Below, one piece after another: positions 59,592 to 64,000 of a stretch of 64,000 bases of DNA (positions are counted from its first letter, which is position 1; each line of letters opens with the position of its first letter). The notes below the pieces were generated by a model. It ran no database searches. It was not told where the DNA came from and saw only the letters and a list, made by a program, of their open reading frames with translations. Source of the DNA: RGIG6919 sp045531905 (GTDB lineage: Bacteria > Bacillota > Clostridia > Lachnospirales > Lachnospiraceae); assembly GCA_045531905.1 (NCBI GenBank), contig JAZSEY010000019.1, positions 1 to 64,000 on the forward strand, read 5' to 3'. A program made the translations under genes and the position numbers.

Positions 59592-61016
59592 TTATAAGTT
59601 GAAATACTTCTCAAACTCAACAGGATGTGGAACCTTAGCGATTTCTGCACATTCCTTTCTCTTGTTCTCGATGAACTTCTTGATTAAGTGCTCTGGGAAT
59701 ACACCGCCAGCTGTTAAGTAATCATGATCAGCCTCTAATGCATCCAATGCAGCATCTAATGTAGTAGGAAGTGAAGATAACTTAGCCTTTTCCTCATCAG
59801 ACAAAGTGTAGAGGTTCATGTCGTATGGTCCCCAACCATTTGCCTTAGGGTCAATCTTGTTCTTCACGCCGTCAAGACCTGCCATTAAGATAGCTGCGTA
59901 GCAGAGATATGGGTTACAGGTTGCATCCGGATTACGAAGCTCGAAACGTCTCATCTTAGGAGTCTTAGCGTATGCAGGAATACGGATAACTGCACTACGG
60001 TTAGATGTAGCGTAACCAACTGTAACAGGTGCCTCAAAACCAGGAACCAATCTCTTAAATGAGTTTGTACTTGGGTTGGTCAATGCACAAAGAGAAGAAA
60101 TATGCTTTAACAAACCACCCATGAAATAGTGAGCTGTCTCACTCAAATGTGAATAACCATTATCATCTGAGAATACAGGCTCGCCATCCTTTAACAATAA
60201 CATATGCACGTGCATACCATTTCCGGCCTCGCCGTAAACAGGCTTTGGCATGAAAGTAGCAACCTTGCCATACTTCATAGCTGTGTTGTGGATGATATAC
60301 TTAATCATCATGGTGTTGTCTGCCATCTTAGACATCTGACCAAGCATAGGCTCAATCTCAAATTGTCCAGCAGCACCAACCTCAGGATGATGATACTTAA
60401 TAGGAATTCCAGCCTTCTCCATCTCTAAACACATTTCTGAACGGCACTCATAAGAAGTATCAAATGGCTTCGCAATGTGGTAATTCTTCTGATGTGCAAC
60501 AACACAACCCTTGCCCTCAACATCGCTGTTCCAATATGCCTGTGTTGCATCAACAGCAACGCTGATGTCATCCGGCTTTACTGACCAGCCTGCGTTATCA
60601 AATAAATGGAACTCAAACTCTGGAAGAATGAGCATGGTATCTGCGATACCGGTATCCTTCATATACTGCTCAGCAGCCTGCACGATGTTACGTGGGTACT
60701 GATCCAAAGGTCTGTTCTCTGGGTAATCGATAATCATAGCATTACCAGTGATAGATAATGTAGGGATGCTGCAGAAAGGATCGATTAAAGCTGTATCCAA
60801 ATCCGGGATAAATACCATATCACTCTTTTCAACCACAGCATAGCCATAGTTAGATGCGTCAAAACCGATACCACCTGTTACAGTGCTTTCACTGAACTGT
60901 GCAGCCGGAATGGTTACATGACGAAACTGACCATTAATATCCACAATCTTAAAATCAATCATCTGGATATCATTGTCCTTAATAAAATCCATTAATTCCT
61001 GTACACTCTTAGCCAT
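59592..61016 (-). CDS. glnA: Glutamine synthetase type I
   Basis: 474 residues. Motifs in order: GFDASNYGY, LPEFEFHLFD (metal-binding Glu), EVGAAGQFEIEP, GEAGNGMHVHMLL, the NRSAVIRIPAY ATP/phosphate site and RFELRNPDATCNPYL. It makes glutamine from glutamate, ammonia and ATP. NLYTLSDEE lies at the place of the NLY adenylylation motif of the beta subtype, with the Tyr kept, although adenylylation is not usual in Firmicutes. GGAGG precedes the start, and guaA is divergent 188 bp away. Confidence 0.96.
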   Translation of the reverse strand: MAKSVQELMDFIKDNDIQMIDFKIVDINGQFRHVTIPAAQFSESTVTGGIGFDASNYGYAVVEKSDMVFIPDLDTALIDPFCSIPTLSITGNAMIIDYPENRPLDQYPRNIVQAAEQYMKDTGIADTMLILPEFEFHLFDNAGWSVKPDDISVAVDATQAYWNSDVEGKGCVVAHQKNYHIAKPFDTSYECRSEMCLEMEKAGIPIKYHHPEVGAAGQFEIEPMLGQMSKMADNTMMIKYIIHNTAMKYGKVATFMPKPVYGEAGNGMHVHMLLLKDGEPVFSDDNGYSHLSETAHYFMGGLLKHISSLCALTNPSTNSFKRLVPGFEAPVTVGYATSNRSAVIRIPAYAKTPKMRRFELRNPDATCNPYLCYAAILMAGLDGVKNKIDPKANGWGPYDMNLYTLSDEEKAKLSSLPTTLDAALDALEADHDYLTAGGVFPEHLIKKFIENKRKECAEIAKVPHPVEFEKYFNL

Positions 61017-61127
61017 TTGTTACCTCCGTTATATTCATAGTCTTTTGTCTAGGAAATGCCTAGCCTTATAATAGTAGGATATAGTAAAAATGACGAATAA
61101 TCAAGAAATAAATGTCCAAATTTTTCG

Positions 61128-61156
61128 TTGCGTTATAGAAAACATTGCACTATAAT
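61128..61156 (+). promoter_or_regulatory. guaA promoter
   Basis: TTGCGT (61128-61133) and TATAAT (61151-61156) are 17 bp apart. A dyad CTAGG-AAATG-CCTAG (61049-61063) lies between this and the glnA start and could be an operator for either gene. Confidence 0.7.
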
Positions 61157-61204
61157 AGGAGAGTATCTAAAAAGTAGAAATTTCTAATGTGAGGAGACTT
61201 ACCA

Positions 61205-62497
61205 ATGAAACAGGATATGATTGTCATTTTAGACATGGGTAGTACAGAGAATACTGTGATTGCCCGCCAGATTCGTGACTTGGGTGTATACAGCGAGATT
61301 CATCCACACGATATTACACCAGATGAATTACAGGCACTTAACAATGTAAAAGGTATCATTTTAAATGGTGGAGAAAACCGTATCGTCGACGGCGTGGCTG
61401 TTGAGGTAGACCCAGCCATTTATGATTGTGGTTATCCGGTGATGTCCATTGACCATCCAACTGCAAAATGCGACCAGCAGTTGTCAGTGCTTCCAGACGA
61501 AGATACGTTGAAGAAGTTCATCTTCGATATCTGTAAGGCTGAGGCAAATTGGAACATGAAGAACTTTATCGAAGACCAGGTGGAGATTATCCGCAAGCAG
61601 GTTGGTGATAAGAAGGTATTACTTGCCCTTTCCGGTGGTGTAGATTCATCTGTAGTAGCAGCATTATTATTGAAGGCAATTGGCCAGCAGTTAGTATGTG
61701 TGCATGTCAATCATGGTTTAATGCGTAAGAATGAGTCAGAGAGCGTAGTAGAAGTATTCAGAAATCAGCTCAATGCAAACCTCATTTATGTAGATGCTAC
61801 AGACCGTTTCTTAGGAAAGTTGGAAAATGTAGCAGACCCAGAGCAGAAGCGTAAGATTATCGGTAGCGAGTTTATCCGCGTATTCGAGGAAGAAGCTAGA
61901 AAACTTGAGGGTATAGATTTCTTAGGTCAGGGTACTATTTACCCAGATATTATCGAGAGTGGTACAAAGACTGCAAAATGCGTTAAGTCTCACCACAACG
62001 TAGGTGGTCTTCCAGAGGATTTACAGTTCGAGTTGGTTGAGCCACTTGCACAGTTATTCAAGGACGAAGTTCGTGCCTGTGGTGTTGAGCTTGGTCTTCC
62101 TGCAAACATGGTATATCGTCAGCCATTCCCAGGTCCAGGACTTGGCGTTCGTTGTCTCGGTGCAATCACTCGTGACCGTCTTGAGGCACTCCGCGAGGCA
62201 GATGCAATTCTCCGCGACGAGTTCGAGAAGGCTGGCTTAGATAAGAAGGTATGGCAGTACTTCACAGTTGTACCTGATTTCAAGGCTGTTGGTGTGAGAG
62301 ACAATGCAAGAAGCATGGGCTACATGGTAGTCATCCGTGCAGTCAACACCATTGATGCCATGACAGCAACTATCGAGAGACTCGATTACGATTTCCTCGA
62401 GAAGGTTGTTGATAGAATTACCGCTGAGGTTCCAAGCGTTAACAGAGTATGCTACGAGTTGACAAAGAAGCCTGTAGCGACGATTGAGTTTGAGTAA
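61205..62497 (+). CDS. guaA: GMP synthase with truncated, inactive glutaminase domain
   Basis: 430 residues against the usual 510-525. The synthetase half is intact: SGGVDSS at 143-149 (PPi loop), VHVNHGLMRKNE, GQGTIYPDIIES, KSHHNVGGLP, and the dimer domain with RQPFPGPGLGVR and the C-terminal PATIEFE-like KKPVATIEFE. The N-terminal glutaminase part begins normally (MIVILDMGS) and ends normally (KKFIFDICKAEANWNMKNFIE), but about 90 residues between are missing, including the GICYGMQ nucleophile loop, replaced by MSIDHP. It probably uses free ammonia or a separate glutaminase subunit. Confidence 0.9.
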   Translation: MKQDMIVILDMGSTENTVIARQIRDLGVYSEIHPHDITPDELQALNNVKGIILNGGENRIVDGVAVEVDPAIYDCGYPVMSIDHPTAKCDQQLSVLPDEDTLKKFIFDICKAEANWNMKNFIEDQVEIIRKQVGDKKVLLALSGGVDSSVVAALLLKAIGQQLVCVHVNHGLMRKNESESVVEVFRNQLNANLIYVDATDRFLGKLENVADPEQKRKIIGSEFIRVFEEEARKLEGIDFLGQGTIYPDIIESGTKTAKCVKSHHNVGGLPEDLQFELVEPLAQLFKDEVRACGVELGLPANMVYRQPFPGPGLGVRCLGAITRDRLEALREADAILRDEFEKAGLDKKVWQYFTVVPDFKAVGVRDNARSMGYMVVIRAVNTIDAMTATIERLDYDFLEKVVDRITAEVPSVNRVCYELTKKPVATIEFE

Positions 62498-62502
62498 GGC
62501 TG

Positions 62503-62547
62503 AAAAGGACGAATCCCCTTGAATCACAAGGGAGTTCGTCCTTTTTT
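62503..62547 (+). terminator. guaA terminator
   Basis: AAAAGGACGAA...CCCTTG pairs with CAAGGG...TTCGTCCTTTTTT; a long stem with a terminal T-run. Confidence 0.93.
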
Positions 62548-62639
62548 ATGCATGTTTTTTGGATTTGCCTTTATCAAAACTATCAAATACAAAAAAAGAA
62601 TTATAAATTAAACTTGTAGTATAAAGTGAGATTAAATTG

Positions 62640-62668
62640 TTGAAATATTATGAAAATACGCATATAAT
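62640..62668 (+). promoter_or_regulatory. Promoter of a candidate small RNA
   Basis: TTGAAA (62640-62645) and TATAAT (62663-62668), spacing exactly 17 bp, with no open reading frame downstream before the next terminator. Confidence 0.7.
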
Positions 62669-62674
62669 ATAAGT

Positions 62675-62755
62675 AAGTAATCAACTTAGTTGATTATGGG
62701 CTGGTCGAAAGACCCTGGTCCACCGAAGCGCGGGGAAATTCCCCGCAATTTTTTT
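62675..62755 (+). ncRNA. Candidate small RNA of about 80 nt with three hairpins
   Basis: From the predicted start the RNA could fold an ATCAAC/GTTGAT helix (about 62680-62696), a GGTC-GAAA-GACC tetraloop hairpin (62703-62714) and a GCGGGG-AAATT-CCCCGC terminator (62730-62746) with a T-run at 62749-62755. The segment CCTGGTCCACCGAAG between the last two is unpaired. It is GC-rich in a very AT-rich region, as for structured RNAs. I cannot tie it to a named family with certainty. Confidence 0.65.
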
Positions 62756-62882
62756 GAAAAGATGTGTTTTGTGTTTCAAAGTTGCTAACCCCTTTTAACT
62801 ATTTGCGTAAAATATGTGTATATTTTGCTTATCAAAAATAAAAAAACATAATTATATTAGTGGTATAATTTGTATATATTAG

Positions 62883-62911
62883 TTGACATACGTTTTATTA
62901 TTGAATACAAT
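62883..62911 (+). promoter_or_regulatory. Strong promoter of a second small unit
   Basis: TTGACA (62883-62888) and TACAAT (62906-62911), spacing 17 bp; almost consensus. Confidence 0.75.
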
Positions 62912-62917
62912 GCAATA

Positions 62918-63022
62918 AGTGGAGTGTCCTGCCGATTTAAGTGGAGTTTGAAATGCAATATTTCGTCTGTTTGGTGGAGGGAGTATTGAAGAAAAGGCTA
63001 GGCTTTTAGCGTAGCCTTTTTT
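62918..63022 (+). ncRNA. Candidate small transcript (about 105 nt) with a possible peptide
   Basis: It starts after the promoter at 62883-62911 and ends with AAAAGGCTA / TAGCCTTTT (62992-63020) and a T-run. Two AAGTGGAGT direct repeats lie at 62917 and 62939, 22 bp apart, and a GGTGGAGGGAG stretch lies at 62973 on. A third AAGTGGA copy follows the terminator at 63037. Repeated GGA motifs would suit a CsrA-binding RNA; alternatively it is the mRNA of the 18-codon ORF inside. Confidence 0.55.
62953..63009 (+). CDS. Possible 18-residue peptide (hydrophobic start, KKR tail)
   Basis: The ORF ATG-to-TAG encodes MQYFVCLVEGVLKKRLGF. GTGGAG (62941-62946) sits six bases before the ATG, ideal spacing. 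It lies between a near-consensus promoter and a terminator, and its last codons are in the terminator stem. It could be a small membrane peptide, toxin, or an arrest/leader peptide. It is too short for coding statistics, so this remains a hypothesis. Confidence 0.4.
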   Translation: MQYFVCLVEGVLKKRLGF

Positions 63023-63089
63023 GTTTGTTTTTCGATAAGTGGAATTATTGAAAGCGCGGTATCACTGAGGTGTTATTGCAACGAATTAG

Positions 63090-63120
63090 AAGCTATGCAA
63101 ATATGTTACATGGCTTTTTT
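63090..63120 (+). terminator. Further terminator-like hairpin before the last gene
   Basis: AAGCTATG (63090-63097) pairs with CATGGCTT (63109-63116, one G-U) and is followed by TTTT. The 793-bp gap 62498-63290 thus carries three terminators in a row. No gene is seen at 63121-63290, only a weak TATAAT at 63182-63187 that may serve the next gene. Confidence 0.65.
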
Positions 63121-63290
63121 ATTACAAAAGAATTAAAAGGCTATCATTTATTCTGTTAATGAAATAAACTAATTGCTATGATATAATCTTGGGTATAAGA
63201 AATCGCAAAAATTAAAATTCAACCACGAATCATATTTAATATAAAATCACAAATGAATTTCAGAAAGCTATTAATAGGAAGGACTATATT

Positions 63291-64000
63291 ATGTTGAAGT
63301 TGAAGAAAATTGGTAAGATTTTAAAATGGACCGTCACTATTTTATTACTAGGCCTTTTGACCATATTTGTAACAAATAAAATACTATTGGCAAAAGAAAA
63401 GAAAATGCTTGAAGCAGAAGAATATCTTAACCTAGTGTCTGTTGGCGACCATTCCTTAAATGTTTATGAATACGGCAATAAACAAGGAAAACACACCTTG
63501 GTCTGCATATCTGGGCAGGGCGTACATGATTATAGCGTTACTATGAGTAAAGTAACTGACCAGTTGGCAGATGATAACCGAATCGTATATATTGACCGTG
63601 CAGGATATGGGATGAGCGATGATACCAAAATTCCACAAACAAATGAAAATATAGTAAATGATTATCGTACAGCCTTGAAGAATGCTGGTATTGAAGGACC
63701 CTATATTTTGATTGCACATTCCTTAGGGGGAGCTTATGTTACATATTGGCAGAGTAACTATCCTGATGAGATAGAAGGCGTTGTACTAATTGATTCCACG
63801 CAGCTTAATGCAAATGTACAATTTGATGATGAAACATCATCATTGATGTCGTCTACACAGACTGTACTTTGCAAGCTGGGGGTATATCGATTGGCAGTTG
63901 ACTATTATTATGGTCCTCTTCCGGAAGGGTATAGTGATACTAAGCGGGACATATCCCGTGCATTAAATTTGCACCATGGATGGAGCAATGCTCTGGCATG
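63291..64000 (+). CDS. Alpha/beta hydrolase, membrane-anchored (3' end outside window)
   Basis: The frame is open from ATG 63291 (AGGAAGG upstream) to the window edge, at least 236 residues. A membrane helix at about 14-33 is followed by an extracellular alpha/beta hydrolase fold: oxyanion region CISGQGVHDYS, VYIDRAGYGMSDD and the nucleophile elbow IAHSLGGAYVTYW (Ser near 142). The catalytic Asp may be in VVLIDSTQLN or later; the His is not yet visible with certainty. Substrate unknown (ester, lipid or peptide). Confidence 0.85.
   Translation, partial: MLKLKKIGKILKWTVTILLLGLLTIFVTNKILLAKEKKMLEAEEYLNLVSVGDHSLNVYEYGNKQGKHTLVCISGQGVHDYSVTMSKVTDQLADDNRIVYIDRAGYGMSDDTKIPQTNENIVNDYRTALKNAGIEGPYILIAHSLGGAYVTYWQSNYPDEIEGVVLIDSTQLNANVQFDDETSSLMSSTQTVLCKLGVYRLAVDYYYGPLPEGYSDTKRDISRALNLHHGWSNALA

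Noticed and set aside
59347..59613. Extension of palindrome E4 into the glnA coding end through GAGAAGT matches
   Set aside because: Only about eight bases match, with an unmatched gap of about 50 bases on the left; chance cannot be excluded.
62640..62755. Known RNAs such as SRP RNA, 6S RNA or tmRNA
   Set aside because: Length and conserved motifs do not fit: no SRP GGAA tetraloop domain, no long 6S bulged hairpin, no tRNA-like ends.
1..64000. CRISPR arrays, tRNA and rRNA genes
   Set aside because: No regularly spaced direct repeats of 24-40 bp, no cloverleaf with GGTTCGAATCC-like arm, and no rRNA-like conserved stretches were noticed on either strand.

Overview
The window looks like chromosome from a low-GC, anaerobic, gut-associated Firmicute of the Clostridia, most likely Lachnospiraceae. 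The basis is the gene set (bile salt hydrolase, rubrerythrin, FtsEX with a coiled-coil M23 hydrolase, YitT and TraX-like membrane proteins, several BlaI/BlaR1 pairs, a TPP-riboswitch thiamine salvage operon), strong GGAGG ribosome binding sites and AT-rich spacers. I see no rRNA, tRNA, CRISPR array, prophage or insertion sequence.

Layout. 1-2.7 kb: accessory, AT-rich small genes (a C-terminal fragment resembling BtrH, an AAC(3)-family acetyltransferase, a GrpB-family protein, a P-loop kinase). 2.7-6.7 kb: a tiny protein, then a BlaI repressor, BlaR1 sensor protease and bile salt hydrolase in one apparent operon behind two tandem operators. 7.2-8.8 kb: PadR repressor and membrane partner. 8.9-20.7 kb: chemoreceptor, DtxR/MntR regulator, radical SAM activase-like protein, small alarmone synthetase, rubrerythrin, S66 peptidase, two paralogous DUF3592-like membrane proteins, TraX-like protein, YkgJ-type protein, chorismate mutase-ACT, CgeB-like glycosyltransferase, AraC regulator. 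21-25.2 kb: CorA, a degenerate CbiE/CbiT-like protein, a second BlaI/BlaR1 pair and a secreted protein. 25.3-28.5 kb: TPP riboswitch and thiM-thiE-HAD phosphatase-thiD. 28.6-36.3 kb: ORF6N protein, asparagine synthetase-like protein, glycerol kinase, heterodimeric ABC exporter. 36.6-46.4 kb: SDR reductase, LytR_C protein, degenerate TagA-like protein, YitT, MsmK-type ATPase, CdaR-type regulator, then ftsE-ftsX-M23 hydrolase-CtpA. 46.5-52.7 kb: OLD-family nuclease overlapping a voltage-gated-type potassium channel, then a LytTR/GHKL two-component system and a lipoprotein gene that share 21-bp-spaced LytTR sites. 53.2-58.3 kb (minus): two-component system, BcrAB-like ABC transporter and membrane S41 protease. 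58.4-64 kb: oxidoreductase, glnA, an unusual short guaA, one or two small-RNA-like units, and the start of an alpha/beta hydrolase.

The most unusual feature is a family of four long imperfect palindromes (6701-7195, 17068-17239, 36256-36571, 59406-59591). Each fills the gap between two convergent genes, with arms reaching or nearly reaching the stop codons. They share a short core in the same orientation, but their arms and tips differ in sequence while staying self-complementary. That pattern of paired change points to selection on a folded RNA or DNA structure, or to arm homogenisation by gene conversion.

Other points worth following: a GMP synthase lacking the catalytic part of its glutaminase domain, a bile salt hydrolase wired to a BlaI/BlaR1 switch, a secreted protein whose C-terminus echoes its neighbouring BlaR1 sensor domain, a palindrome inside an ORF6N gene, and two candidate small transcripts near 62.6-63.0 kb, one carrying a possible 18-residue peptide with a well-placed ribosome binding site.
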